From contig CM026424.1 of the NCBI GenBank assembly GCA_014871385.1, positions 1,054,001-1,118,000 on the forward strand: DNA of 64,000 bases. Reading direction: 5' to 3'. This DNA is from Ceratodon purpureus. Lineage: Eukaryota > Streptophyta > Bryopsida > Pseudoditrichales > Ditrichaceae. Shown here piece by piece: positions 12,843-24,765 of the stretch. Below the pieces are notes generated by a model. It saw only the letters and a list, made by a program, of their open reading frames with translations, made no database searches and was not told where the DNA came from. The stretch's first letter is position 1. Every line of letters starts with the position of its first letter. The position numbers were made by a program, and so were the translations under genes.

Positions 12843-15800
12843 ATGGGTTTGTCATTCATGGCCTTGGTGTTCCTCTTCCTCTTCATTTCATGTTCTGCCC
12901 AGCAGAACAGTTCATATGTTTTGGGTCCAGTGGAATGTAAGTCATACTAGATCACCTCATTCTCTCTCAAAATTTATGTTGGTCATTTTGTCTAATGTGG
13001 GTTCCAAACTGTGATGAGTAACTACCGGATTTTTTAATTAAAGCTTAGAATTGTTAAAGGTTTAGGGTATTGGGTTTAAATTTTGAATATATAGATAGTA
13101 TTGCCATAATTTGATACAAAATATATAGAATGTCAAACATAGAAGATAAGACTATTTTGTAACTTTCCTTGTTCAAAAAGGGGAATTTCTACCAATTATT
13201 TTTTTAAATTAATATGTCTTAACCGTGGATTTATCATTTAAGCTAAGTTTTTTGTACTTTTGAAATATTTTCTATGTATAATTTTTGGCATGGTTTTAGA
13301 GTGTCCCCATATATAATCCAAACTAAGTTCTAAGTAAATCATTCTAAAATTTTAATTCTTTGAAATTTAACTTATATAGAATTGGATAATGTGGTGATTG
13401 TGTTAGTGGATGCTATGTCCCAAACCTGTGCGAATTGGCAGGCTCAACCTCATCAAACTTGGAATGGAGATTTAGTAAGTTGGTGTGGTTCAAATGAAGA
13501 ACCTTGTGATCCTTTGAAACCATGGTTTGGTGTGAGATGCCTTCAAAAGCAATGGACAAATGATACTACTCGATGGAATGTTTACATTGTTATGTTGTAA
13601 GTTATTTATGATTTTATTCAAGGTAGCTTACAATTATGTTTAAGGTAGTCGATATGTAGTATATTTTCAAAAACACGTGATTTTATACTTTATTATTTAT
13701 CATTTCCTTTATTGATTATACTGATAAATAACTATTTTTCTTAACATTCTTATTCATTGAAGCAATATACTAAGATTGGTTGATGTGCAAAGTGATTACA
13801 TCTCCTCATCTTATAGGCACCTTACCACCATCATTTGGAAATTTGACTAATTTAGCATCATTGTAAGTAAATTTCTTTTAAATATTCTCCTTCACAATGC
13901 CATTGATTATTTGTTGAATTTATCATCATCAATCAATTTCTTAGTGACTTAATCATTGAATGATCATCAATTTTATACTAACATCAAGTTGCCATTGATT
14001 TCTTACAAAGCAAAAATAATTCTTTGTTCTTTTGTAGAACCATAGGAGGGGCTCAAAATTTAACTGGTCCACTTCCTAACTTCACCAAATTAAGAAGCTT
14101 AAATTCAATGTAAGCTTAATTTTCTCTTCATATACACTTTTTTGGGGTTCTTTTTAAAAATTGATTTAAACCATGTCTTTATTTTAAATAACTAAATTTA
14201 TTTTAATAAAATTTAATAAAAAATCAAACTATATAGTTTTTACCTACTTGTTTTATTAGAAGCTGATAACTTTTTTGGCTATTTCCCAAAATGCTCATGG
14301 TATTTGAATTGTGTTTCAGGTTTTATGGAATTATATTATCCTTCTCCTAATATTTAGAATCTAGAAAATTTCATATTCTAAATGTGACTTAATATCTTTT
14401 ATTCCAGAAAATTTGGAGGCAATAGTTTGAATGGATCAATACCTGTATCAATCACATCATCAGAAGCTCTTCATTATCTGTAAATTCTTACACCATCTCA
14501 ATTGATAGTTGTATTTACATAATTACTTCACCAACAGATTTGTAATTCTTTCATTACGTGGCAAAGACTAACTTTACTGTTTTAAATTATTCAAAATACC
14601 TTCTTTGTCAATATCATTAACATCTTACTTATAAATATTTGTTGCATATTTGCAGAGACTTGAGTAGAAACAAATTTACTGGAGAAATTCCTGGAGATTT
14701 TTTGTCCAAGACCATGGGTTTGCAAACATTAAATGCATCTCAAAACTTACTGTTTGGTGTTTTGAACCAAACAATGTTTCAGTTCCAATCCTCTTTAATT
14801 GAACTGTAAGTGTAACATTTGCCCAAGTTCTCAATTTCAGTCTTTCGTCTTTGGAGAACACACTTATAAATGTATCTTGTAATTACTAGCCACAAATAAT
14901 TTGTTAATAATTGTCAATGTATTCTTTTATTTCCTGTAAATATTGTGAGCTTAGGTGACTCGTTGAATTATTATGCTGTAATTCAATAAGTTAGTAATTA
15001 ATTTGTTATGTTGCATGATTTGATAGAGTTTAAAAAAACAAATGTTTGTCCAAAAATCAATTCAGTGGAACTCTTCCGAATCTAACTCCTCCTTCCTTAT
15101 ATTACTTGTAGGCCACTTTTCACCAATTTAATCTTCTTTTTTTAATTTTTAAAATATTTTTAATTTGTACTGCTTATTTATTCCTAACATTATTTTAGAA
15201 ATTGTTTCAAATTTTTTTATGTCTTTGATATTGTTTTGGAGCTTGATGCAGAGATGTTTCTAACAATAATTTCAAAGGATATTTTCCCAATATGAGTTTG
15301 TTACAAAACATTCAATACTTGTAAGTATTCTTGATAATAACATCAATTTTTCAAATGAAAAAATTCAAATTAACCTCCAATGTAAATGCCATGATATTAA
15401 TCTTTTTCAAAGGTGTGATTCTAGAAATTTGAGACATAATCAATTCGTTTTGGGGACACATACCAAATTTGAGTTCTTTAACAAATTTCAAGACATTGTA
15501 AGTTCATTCCAACTTGTCCAGATTCAAATAATTATCATTTTATTATAAAAATGCGAATTTAAATTATGCTCAGATTATTTGATTATCTTATCTTAGTCCA
15601 TGTATTTTTTGAAGAATTCCAAACTGTGATTTTATAAACACCACCAAAAAATAAATTCATTGGGATTTAATTTAGTTTTTTAGTTCAATTTACACATGGA
15701 ATTAGTAGTCATTAATCTATCTAAGTTTTGAAATGTATGCACCAATGGGTTCTCCATATCCATTAAAAATTTGAGGTACAACAATTTCCAAGGAGAAAAT

Positions 15801-16236
15801 TTTCCAAACTGGATCGCGGAACTCACTCATCTAGAAACGCTGTAAGTATCTCTATATATTTTAACATTATATTCCAATGTCTTTGAGCTATTTAAATGTT
15901 GGATCATATATTATTGAAATCTATTCTACACACATTCATATATTTTGGTGCTAATTTCTTTTCCATCTTGAATTACTTTTGTTTTCCAGATCATTGGATA
16001 ATACAAGCATTTATGGATCTCTAGATATTTCAAGATTGTTTTCAAATGCAAGTGCACTGAAATATTTTGGCTCTCAGCTTGTGGGAGCAGCTGCAGACGA
16101 GGCAGAACCTGGATCCTTCCCTTCCCGGATTACTCACCGGAGCCCTTCGGAACCTACAGTTCCTCTCAAATGTCCCATATCAAATGGGACTTTTGTGAGA
16201 CGCTTGGATATAACTGACCACTGTAACATGTTGTAA
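12843..16236 (+). pseudogene. LRR receptor pseudogene, left-arm copy
   Basis: A signal-peptide exon begins MGLSFMALVFLFLFISCSAQ. The next exon has an LRR N-terminal cap with paired cysteines (CANWQAQPHQTWNGDLVSWC and PWFGVRC). A chain of LRR-sized exons separated by AT-rich introns follows: LIGTLPPSFGNLTNLASL, NLTGPLPNFTKLRSLNS, NSLNGSIPVSITSSEALHYL, NKFTGEIPGDFL, NNFKGYFPNMSLLQNIQYL, NNFQGENFPNWIAELTHLE and SIYGSLDISRLFSNASAL. Frameshifts break the exons near 13800 (before LIGTLPP) and near 15460 (before IPNLSSLTNFKTL). The same breaks occur in the right-arm copy, so decay came before the duplication. The reading ends in a GC-rich block with no transmembrane or kinase part. Confidence 0.7.
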
Positions 16237-16375
16237 TGTAAATGGGGTACCAAGTATGATGAGATTGACGTGGCAACCAATGTGGTGCTTGTGCCGGATT
16301 TCATCCACCCTTGGACCCCCCCCCCCCATTCGTCCCTCCCCACTCTACCCTCTCTGCAGTCCCACCTACCGGCCC
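16070..16375. other. GC-rich block truncating the LRR pseudogene
   Basis: Within otherwise AT-rich DNA this block is markedly GC-rich, carries a 12-C run at 16316-16327 and has a perfect 7-bp stem (GTCCCAT...ATGGGAC, about 16171-16189). It replaces the expected downstream receptor sequence after SNASALKYF. It may be an inserted element, but no terminal repeats or target duplication were found. The same block is in the right arm. Confidence 0.4.
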
Positions 16376-16589
16376 TTAGTCTCCTTTATAGACTTTGACA
16401 CAACTTTTTAATTTAATTTTTACTTTTATTTAAAAATTCTTGAATATGCGCAAATAAATTAAATATGAATAAACTAACATACAAGATTTTATTTTATTTT
16501 CAAAGGTGTACTTTTAGAATGTCAAGATTGTCATTCTCTACATTTTATTTCAGTAAAATGAAGAAAATGACATTTTAAATACATTCCAA

Positions 16590-16592
<3 letters not shown>

Positions 16593-16622
<30 letters not shown>
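16593..16622. repeat. (TA)15 microsatellite
   Basis: Thirty bases of pure TA. The matching tract in the right arm is 132 bases (30746-30877), the largest length difference between the arms. Confidence 0.95.
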
Positions 16623-16629
<7 letters not shown>

Positions 16630-16910
16630 TGAATTAAAAAAGTTGATGATTTGCTGATTGTAGAGTTTTCCAAAGTATGCAAAATGCTTTTGTATCAAAA
16701 AGCCTTTTCTTTTCAAATTAATCTTCTTTGTTTTATCTAAATTCTCGAAAGTGGATTCTCAATTGAACTTTGTTCATAGGAATAGCAATTTATATGTCCT
16801 TAAAGATATGTAAAGCAGGTTTAGTAAAATTCAATATAAATCCTATCCGTAGAAACTCAAAATTATTTAATATTGCAACTAATCTTTAGAATATTGTATC
16901 TTTGTGGATG

Positions 16911-16912
<2 letters not shown>

Positions 16913-16953
<41 letters not shown>
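16913..16953. repeat. (AT)n microsatellite, 41 bp
   Basis: Pure AT tract of 41 bases. The right-arm counterpart is 79 bases (30377-30455). Confidence 0.95.
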
Positions 16954-16955
<2 letters not shown>

Positions 16956-18772
16956 TATTTCCTTTACTTACTTTTACGTGTTTTCTTTCACCCTTTCTGA
17001 TTTTTTTGGTTTTTCTTGAATCTACGATTTTAAATTACTCTAGAAATGTTGGAAATAGAATGCCATAGGTATTACATGTTATTTCTTTGTGTACTTTGTT
17101 CCCATTGCGAGCATATACTCATCATCGTGCTCAAGGTTGCCATGGCCGTTGTTGTACCGCCTCGGCGAATCCTAGAGCCTAAACACGGCGAGTGCTTCCA
17201 TATTTCTTTGGATCATAGAAGCAATCTAAATATTTTTATGTTCATGTTTTAAAATTTATGTATAAAGGGAGGGGCCATGCCATGAAACAAAATTGGCATG
17301 TTTTCTCAAGAGCTACACCTTTTCTCAAGCGGTGCAACTTTAAGTTGGCACTTCTTGTTAAGGTTGAGACTCCTTATAAATTCGTACCCTTTAACAAGGA
17401 ATACATCTCTTAATAAGGGATGCACCTCTTGATATGTTCACACCTAACATGTATTCTTATGTTTTATTCTTAAGCTATTCACTATTCATAATGTGTACTA
17501 AGTTTCTTTAAGTCCTTTTCACATTCTAAGAATATCATTCTACTTTAAGCACTTAGTTTCTAATTTTTAAGGTTTTGAATGCTATATTTTCTTATTCTTT
17601 AAGAAATAAGGCTTAAAACTAAAAAGTAGCTCTACATAGCCGCCTTATTTATCATGAAGATGCCCTTGTCGAATAATATATTTCTTCAATGTTAATTGTA
17701 TTTCTTATCCCTCTATGGAAGTAATTTGAGGAAGGATCTTTAAAGCTTTAACTTGTCACTTCCATTCTTTGAAGAAGATTTTATCATTAGTCTTACAATA
17801 ACAATTTTACTTTGATCTTGTTATTGTATAAGTGTTTTTCCTTTAAGGATTATTCTTGAATTAGGCCTTTAAGTACTCCATAATTCTTTTATAGAGTTGT
17901 ATTATAAATCCTTCAACTTTGGTTTTACATTTATGTACACTTTTCTTTTGGTTTCTTGTTTCTTGATTATAGTCTTTTAGTTGTCTTCATTGTCTAGCAC
18001 ATTGAAATCTATGTATGACTTCTTGGTGATATTCTTAGTAAGTCTTGGATCATTTTAAAATATGATTTTATCAACTATACAATTTAAGAGACTCAATTTC
18101 TATTAACAACCTCTCATCATTGGCAATATGACCTGAATTTCCTTACTCGTTCAACTTTTCTCTCAATGATGTTCTTTCAACAATCATTTCTTAAGATTTT
18201 ATTGTGATGGATTTCCAAAATTAGTGAACGGAAAATCATACTCCAAAGAACTTCAGTCCTTCATAGTTTTCCTGGTTCACTGGGAAAATCAACTCAAGAA
18301 GTAAATATCCATTTAAAATTTAACAAATTCAATTCAAAAAATCCATCAACAGATGATACTAACTATTCGATAGTCCATGAAACAAAAGCAGAATCTTATG
18401 ATTTTTCAATGGTCTAAACAAAAATCAAAAATAAAAAATAAATCATGCAATAGATCAAATTTCTAGAATGTAAACGGAGCCGGTCATCAACAGTTGTTAT
18501 GATTTCGGAGTATACTAGGGAACGGCCTTTCTTTATAAATCTACTATGTTAAACATATAATGAAGGTTCATATAATATAAGAGTTTACATTCATTGAAGT
18601 AAAAAAATATTCAAAATGTTTAAAGAATAATCTAGGTAAAAGAAAAATACCATTATGCATATGAAATGGAATGTTTATAGTCCACATACAAATCCAAAAT
18701 CATATAATGAAAACGATATATTCAACATTGTGCATTTCTCTATACACAAAGAAAAGTGATAAGATATAAAAT

Positions 18773-19034
18773 CTATGCAGCACCATAAAATCTCTCAGAA
18801 TCTAGCCAACTCTTAGTCATACGGTCATTAATACCGTCATGGAGTTTCTGCTGCAATAGATGGTAACCCTGGAAAAATGTACAACTCTGAAACAAAGCAA
18901 TGCCCAATTGTCCGGTTGATCCACTAGTCTTCGAGCAATGAACTATCTCATTGCTTTTGCAAAGAAGAATATCTCCGATAGCAGGCTCAAAATAGTAACC
19001 AAGAGCTGGAAAATAAAACCTCGTTTCATTTCCA
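18773..19034 (-). pseudogene. Truncated last exon of a TET/JBP-like gene (left-arm copy)
   Basis: This is the reverse complement of 28296-28557, the last exon of the gene at 27069-28557 minus its first 16 bases. It encodes the end of the dioxygenase domain (NEIVHCSKTSGSTG and the FYGAA end). There are no upstream exons here: the sequence switches at 19035 to a (TA)n tract. It is a clear orphan exon created by the duplication breakpoint. Confidence 0.85.
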
Positions 19035-19035
19035 A

Positions 19036-19036
<1 letters not shown>

Positions 19037-19082
<46 letters not shown>
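19037..19082. repeat. (TA)23 microsatellite at the inner edge of the left arm
   Basis: Forty-six bases of pure TA lie two bases beyond the last position shared by the two arms. Such tracts are prone to cruciform extrusion and breakage, so the position fits a breakpoint. There is no equivalent tract next to the inner edge of the right arm. Confidence 0.95.
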
Positions 19083-19083
<1 letters not shown>

Positions 19084-20264
19084 TTGTTCCTTCTTATGGA
19101 TTTATACATGTCTAAATTGAACATGTGATTAGTACATTTCAGCATTATAGTATTTCGTGGTTTTTGTGTCTTTGCAAATATTATTTACAGATAACTCTTA
19201 TTTGTTAATTTTTTCCCCCCATAAAGGTATGTACTGCTTGAACACGGACAAAACATATTGATCAATTTCTGATGATATTTATTCTCTAACTTTTCTTATT
19301 TGAGGAGATGTTATTGTCTTCTCATTTCTATGTATTTGCTTCAAGGAGATTTATAAAATAATACTCATCGATAGTAAAAAATTTGATTGTCAGTATCCCT
19401 TTTTTTTTAACATAGTTCGCAAATGTTCAGAGTATGCATGCCCCAGATATATGTTTTACATAAAGCATAACAATGAATATTTCGACTACTAAGCATATTA
19501 TTGATATTAATAAATTTACAGTATGATGTATGCCATGTCCTTAATTACACTAGACTTTAAGATGTGCAATTCACTGATTGAATTGTTCATTTCAATATTG
19601 CAAAACTTGGTATATCATAGATACATCGATATCCTGCTTGTGGAGTTCACACATGAAAAGATTATTATAAATATTTATAAACTACTGTTTTTGTAAAAAT
19701 TAGAATATAAAGGTATATTCTTATAAAAGACACAAACTTTCCATTCTTATAATTTTGACTATATATTTGAATTTTTATTATTCTATCACGTATAAAGTAT
19801 GTCTTGGATATTAAAGCTTGGACAAATTCATGGTCATGTTACGTACTTTCTAAGAAAACGGAAAAACTTAATTGAATTTAGAAAATTAGGAAATTGCTTA
19901 TTTTAATTTAATTGTTTTAAATTTTTTTATCATTATACTCAATTCATGAAAGAAAACCGGTTATACTTTTATGCCCACTTCCTTACTTTTTGTACCCTGA
20001 TTTTCATTGTTTATTATTATCAGTACTTATACTTATTTATTTTTTATTTATGTGTTTCGAATTTTTGGAATTAGTACTATGTTTTTTTTTCATTTACTTA
20101 TTTTTGAAGTTAAAATTGTAGGGAAGGAAATTCTCTTTATATGTCAGTACTCTTTTGGTTTTTTATCATGGTAGATGAATTCCTTAATTTTATTTATCCT
20201 AGTTGTATGTTTGTTTAGTAAGTAAATAGTAGGTGCTTATGAATAACTTGGTGTTTAGTGGGTG
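19083..20264. other. AT-rich non-coding part of the spacer
   Basis: Strongly AT-rich with homopolymer T runs. No open frame of note, no splice-bounded exon and no RNA gene were recognised. Confidence 0.6.
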
Positions 20265-20410
20265 ATTAGTTGGGGGGTTAGTGGTACAGTGATAAGGGAG
20301 GGAGTGGGGGGTTAGGGGTAAGTGTTGACGGCGGAGTACTAATGAGGGATGGAGTGGGGGGTTCAATGCGTTGGATAGAAGTTGGGGGGGAGCGAGGGAA
20401 GAGGGCGGGG
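20265..20410 (+). other. G-rich block with G-quadruplex potential
   Basis: Several runs of four to seven guanines (GAGTGGGGGGTTAGGGG, then GAGTGGGGGGTTC, then TTGGGGGGGAG) occur within about 150 bases on the plus strand. The motif GGAGTGGGGGGTT occurs twice about 50 bp apart. It marks a sharp change from AT-rich DNA to the GC-richer captured-gene segment that follows. Confidence 0.5.
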
Positions 20411-23032
20411 AGCGTGGGTTTGAATCTGGGGACTTCTTTCTTGGTATGCCTCGTTGGGCTGTGGTGCGTAAGCTTTGTTGTCTTTAAGGTTTCAGAGGGA
20501 CTCTCTTGCAAACGTCCACTGCCCTGCGCATCAGGTTCGCTCGCAGTTACATGATCGCGATGTCTTGTTTCCGGTTTCTGTTTACTGCAGTCGGCCAATA
20601 TGGTTTGGAAGACCTTGTTCTCGGTGTTGCTGTGCTGTGATGTTGTGGAGAGATGAGTTCGTATCTGGAGCGTGCGAGGCTTTATGTGTTTCTCGTTTTC
20701 CTGGAGAGTTCGTGGTGTTGTTGTAATGTACGTCGAGCTATGGCGCAAAGCTACATTTGCGGTTAAAATGATTTTTGTGCCCTGGTAACTGGCGAAGCTG
20801 TCGGTTTGGAGGAAGTGTGCACATGTTGGGAAAAGAAATATGTGTTTGTTATGGCCAACCTGTAGAGCTATTCAGCACCTGCTTGATTTCTGGGCCTTGA
20901 ACTGTTACGTCGGGACGCTTTACTTGAAGGCACTTTAACGAAGCATCAGTCTACTAAAAAAAATTAGAGATGGTCGATGCTGGGTTGGTTTTGAAGTGAA
21001 ATATCTCAGGTTTTCACAGAGTTAGAACAATCTAATTTTCTTAACAGATGTGTCGAAGAAATGTCTTCAAGAAACCTGGTTTCCTAAACGGATACGGTTG
21101 TTTTCGTTTTGCCGTAGGCGAAGGAACTAGGCTGCCCTTCTTGTTTTCTACTCAGCTGATTGTAGTCCGGATTAGCATTTTCTTGCCTTGTTGCTGAGCA
21201 TGAGCAGTTAGAGAGCGTGATCATGTTCTTGGCTGATTTGAACTTCAGCCATCAGATTTATGGCTCAGTTTGAAGACTTTGTATAAGGATTGTGCTGAAT
21301 ATGCAGTGAAAGCGTTTCTGGACTAATGACTACTGCACCGACTTCCGACGAGGGGCGCGGTTTGAATACGAAGTTGTGAAGCTGATCGGGGAGCGGGTTA
21401 TCCACGTACAATACGATGTGCAAACGGGAGCTAAAATTTGATGCTGTGATGCATGATTTTGAAACGCTGGGATCTACTGCAGAACGTGCAAAGGTTATAC
21501 TGCTGCCTTCGAGACCCATGTTTGCTATGCTTGGAGGATTTTAGGGTTATGTTGTCAGAAGAAGCTAGAGATGCAGCATGCTCTGTACCTGCTTGGTTAC
21601 GTTTCTCTAAAACTGATGCTAGGCTAAACAGCTTTGAAATTCAGGCAAACATGGTAAATTATCTTGTGTCTCTGCGGGATAGAATGCATGCTTCCTCATT
21701 ACTTCTTAGGACACAATTAGGGTTCAGTTGAAGAAAGGGTGCCCACTGAATTCTTCTACCATCTGCGTTACATGACCGAGATTGTGAACTGTTGGATTGA
21801 TGTCGATCATGTTAAAACTATTGTAGATGCTTGGCTAGCCCAACACGAAACAGGATACCCAGCGGGGTCTCAGCTATAGCAACCGGGACAGTGAGAGATT
21901 TCAAGTGAGCTTTTTCAACGAGTATGAAGTATGAAGTTTACACTTTCATGAAGTATGAAGTTTATACAACTGAGGTTTTGACGGCTAGGGTTTAGGGTTT
22001 AAGGGATGGTAATGCTGGAAATACATTTTGTAGTCCAGGGGAGTCAGTGAGACGAAGTTTTTACTCGGTTTTTGTTTTTCAGCGGGATGCATCTTCTGCT
22101 GCAAGTGCAATTCATAAACTGCAATCCACAGTTTTTCTTAACAACAGCCTATTCAGGTAGAATACCCTCGCTCTGGTTGTCAATTCTTCAGGATGAGATT
22201 TGTACGTATCAAGGGAGATTTATGTTCGCTTGGTGACATTGCATATTTCAGAGATACAAGGGTTTCAAATTCCTCTAATGGATGTGCTTTGTGTCAACAA
22301 TTTGACTGTATGTATACCGGCTCTCTTTGTGTTTGCACAGGATCACGGCTGCACTATCCATGCGACCAAAATTAGCGCCGGTTGTTTCTGAGTTCGTCCT
22401 CTGGTGCCAGCAGCGAAGTTTTGAATATTGGAGTACCTGGCGCAGATCATGGTGAATGGACGCAGTAGCAGAAATATTTTTGCAAGATCGTATTTCAGAG
22501 TTACATTTCCGAAATAACTGGCAACATCTTACCGGTAATTGTGGAAACTTGCTTGCTGCAATGATTTTGTTTCTTAGGCTTTGTATCTTTATTTTTTTGT
22601 GCAAGCCAGCAGTATCAGATTCGTGAGATTTGAGATGATTGTAATCACTTTAGAGGATTGTGTCCTGTATCAGTCTTGAAGTTGTGCTTGATTTGCAAGG
22701 AGTTAAATGTGAAATTAGGTTTCAGAATGTGTGGACGACCTTCTCATGTCTGCTTCTTTAGTCTCTGTTAGACATGCTCATTCTTATGTTCATGTTACTT
22801 TTTCTCATCGATTCTAGGGCACGGGATTTGTGGGAAAAATTGTGTCGACTTTTCTCCTCGAGGATTTGTTCTGGCTAAATTTCTCTATGTTCCAGTTCTA
22901 CCTCAATGCAGCCACATGTAAATTGATCTTAGCTCATGAAGGCTAGAATAAGAGAGTTCTGATAAATTCTGAGTATCCTATTCAATAAATTGCAATAATT
23001 TGGACAACATTGTATCTGTTTCTCTCGCCTTT
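20411..23032 (+). other. GC-richer spacer DNA, possibly leader of the RBR fragment
   Basis: No domain-bearing exon was recognised. Base composition is like the retinoblastoma-related fragment downstream, so it may be the 5' untranslated and intronic part of that gene copied along with it. A telo-box-like run (CTAGGGTTTAGGGTTTAAGGG split over 21985-22005) lies inside; such motifs are frequent in plant promoters and leaders. The short open frames here look like chance. Confidence 0.35.
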
Positions 23033-24420
23033 TAGGCTAGATTTGATGCCCAAGACGATGCTGTTCACAGGGAGCTCGGAAGTTGCTGAGAAGTTTGAAG
23101 GGTCGACACCAAATCAAGAACCAAAAGTAACTCGGACAAGTTCTTGGAGGCCTTAGAAACACGTTTTAGAAGCCGATGTGAGGTGAGATTCTTCCTGATA
23201 AGAAACCCCGTGTTTTCGCCATGGATTCGATTTACTTTACTAAGTGGTCATAACCATGCTCAATCATCTTTTTGTTGTATTGGGAGGTTTTCTAAGAACC
23301 ATGCACAACCTTAATAATAGGTTCTTAACGAATCATCTGTGCGTTTTACCACAGAATATTGAGCACATCATTGAGAATGGACGATTTTGTTTTACCTGAT
23401 GACTTGTCTGCGTGGCGAAAGTTTTCTTAAATAGATATTACAGACATATTACAGGTAGTCAAGTGTTCAAAACGTGTAACTTGTGATATATTCTTACTTG
23501 TAGGTTGGTCTTTGCCTGAACGATGGCACAACACAAGAAGCACTTCGGTTGTTCAGAGCAAGCAAGTACCTACTGAAGGCCAATATTAACACTATTGGGA
23601 CAGGAACAGTAAGCTATCTAGCTCATTGCACTTGGTTTCTACTTTTGGATCTATTAGAATTGTAAGGAGATATCGCTTGGATTTGCTTTGCACTTTGACT
23701 GAATTTGTAAGTCAGCCCAAATTTTTCTGAATTCTTTGTGCGATGGATTAGTTTCTTAAGTTGAGCGCTAGAGATTTTGTATTTATGTTAATAGGTGGAG
23801 GAAACAGAGCGACTGTGGAGTGCTTGTGTGCTCTATGTCGTGAGAAGATTAAGTGCTGGAGTTTCCGGAGGAGGGGATAGATCAGGAAATGCTGTACCTG
23901 GCTTCACTTTTTCACAGCTTTTGCGAGAGACGAAATTGAGGTGAGTATTTCCTTCTTGACATGAAGAATCGGACATTTATTTAGCAGTTATGTTTACATA
24001 TTTATTTTTACATTTTCTACTTCTAGCATTTATTGAACCTCACTTAATTTGTATGTCAGAATATCCTGAGATGTTCTGAATCTGACGTTGAGCATCAAGT
24101 GGAGTTATTAAACCGTTGCCCTACTCGATTCTTATCAAAAGTATTGTGTTGATGGTGACAGCGTGGTTGAATTTTTTAAGGAACTTCCTCAGTTCCTTGC
24201 AAAGGCTGGTCCAACGCTTAAGTCTCTGTATGGAGAAGATTGGGAGAGACGACTCCAGGTAAAGTATTGATTTAGAATATAGTTCACCATGTGGTCTGTC
24301 AATGAACTAGAAATCTTTTAGTTGAACCGTTTTATCTGTCCGCAGTTCTTGGCTTTGGAGATTCGTCGCCATTTTGTGGATATTCAACATTGACGGTAAG
24401 GACTTCAGTACCTTACCTTT
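23033..24420 (+). pseudogene. Retinoblastoma-related (RBR) N-terminal gene fragment
   Basis: The exons read as the N-terminal region of plant RBR, the E2F-binding cell-cycle repressor. Exon 23504-23608 encodes [20 protein letters not shown] plus [11 protein letters not shown]. Exon 23795-23940 encodes VEETERLWSACVLYVVRRLS and FTFSQLLRETKL. Exon 24162-24258 encodes VVEFFKELPQFLAKAGPTLK and YGEDWERRLQ. All three join in frame at canonical splice sites. The preceding exon (from a TTTTAG acceptor near 23038) has FLEALETRFRSRCE at its end, but its ATG frame is shifted relative to that. A further exon (about 24346-24414) reads FLALEIRRHFVDIQH and then a stop one base out of phase. The cyclin-fold A/B pocket is absent. 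This is a partial, non-functional copy. Confidence 0.75.
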
Positions 24421-24765
24421 GCCAAATTCTCAACTCGTTCTCTGATTCTATTAGGATTGAATTAAAGACTAGATGTAATTCGTGGTGACTGAGGGTCAGA
24501 GGGTGGTTTTCTCGTTGTCATGTTGACAAATGTAGGACTACTTTGCTGCTCACTTGGCATGAAATCGTTTTGTTTAGAATTGTGTTATCAAGTACCACTG
24601 GAGCTCTTTAAATGTAATTTCGGAATAACCAATTGGTTAAAGTTCATTTGCATCAGTCGAACTGAGATTTTGGGTCTAGGTTAGAAGGGAAATAATGTGG
24701 ACTGTACTCGCGAGGTTGCAACATTTCAGCTCTCGGAACTAACACGAACTATTTCTCGTTTAGGC

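Larger units (their letters stand above)
9818..19034 (+). repeat. Left arm of a 9.2-kb inverted repeat
   Basis: The whole segment is the reverse complement of 28296-37651. The outer match begins at TGCGAGATATGACAG (9818) against position 37651 and the inner match ends at TTTCATTTCCA (19034) against 28296. Paired positions sum to 47469 from the outer edge to the poly-C tract at 16316 and to 47330 inside the second (TA)n tract. The arms are thus collinear apart from simple-repeat length. Only a handful of base differences were seen by eye, for example near 11752, 12300 and 15345. The arm contains an LRR pseudogene, a TET/JBP-like gene and the truncated end of a second TET/JBP-like gene. The remainder is AT-rich non-coding DNA. 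Confidence 0.95.

Noticed and set aside
17046-17252. 68-codon open frame duplicated at 30078-30284
   Set aside because: Duplicated only because it lies in the inverted repeat; no recognisable protein features.
18938-19120. Open frame running through a (TA)n tract (IYIYIY...)
   Set aside because: Low-complexity translation across the palindrome edge; the real content is an antisense truncated exon.
20278-20748. 156-codon minus-strand open frame rich in Pro, Thr and Ser
   Set aside because: It reads the complement of a G-rich tract, which removes stop codons by composition; no domain.
21985-22005. Interstitial telomere repeat
   Set aside because: Only about two TTTAGGG-like units; more likely a telo-box-type promoter or leader motif.
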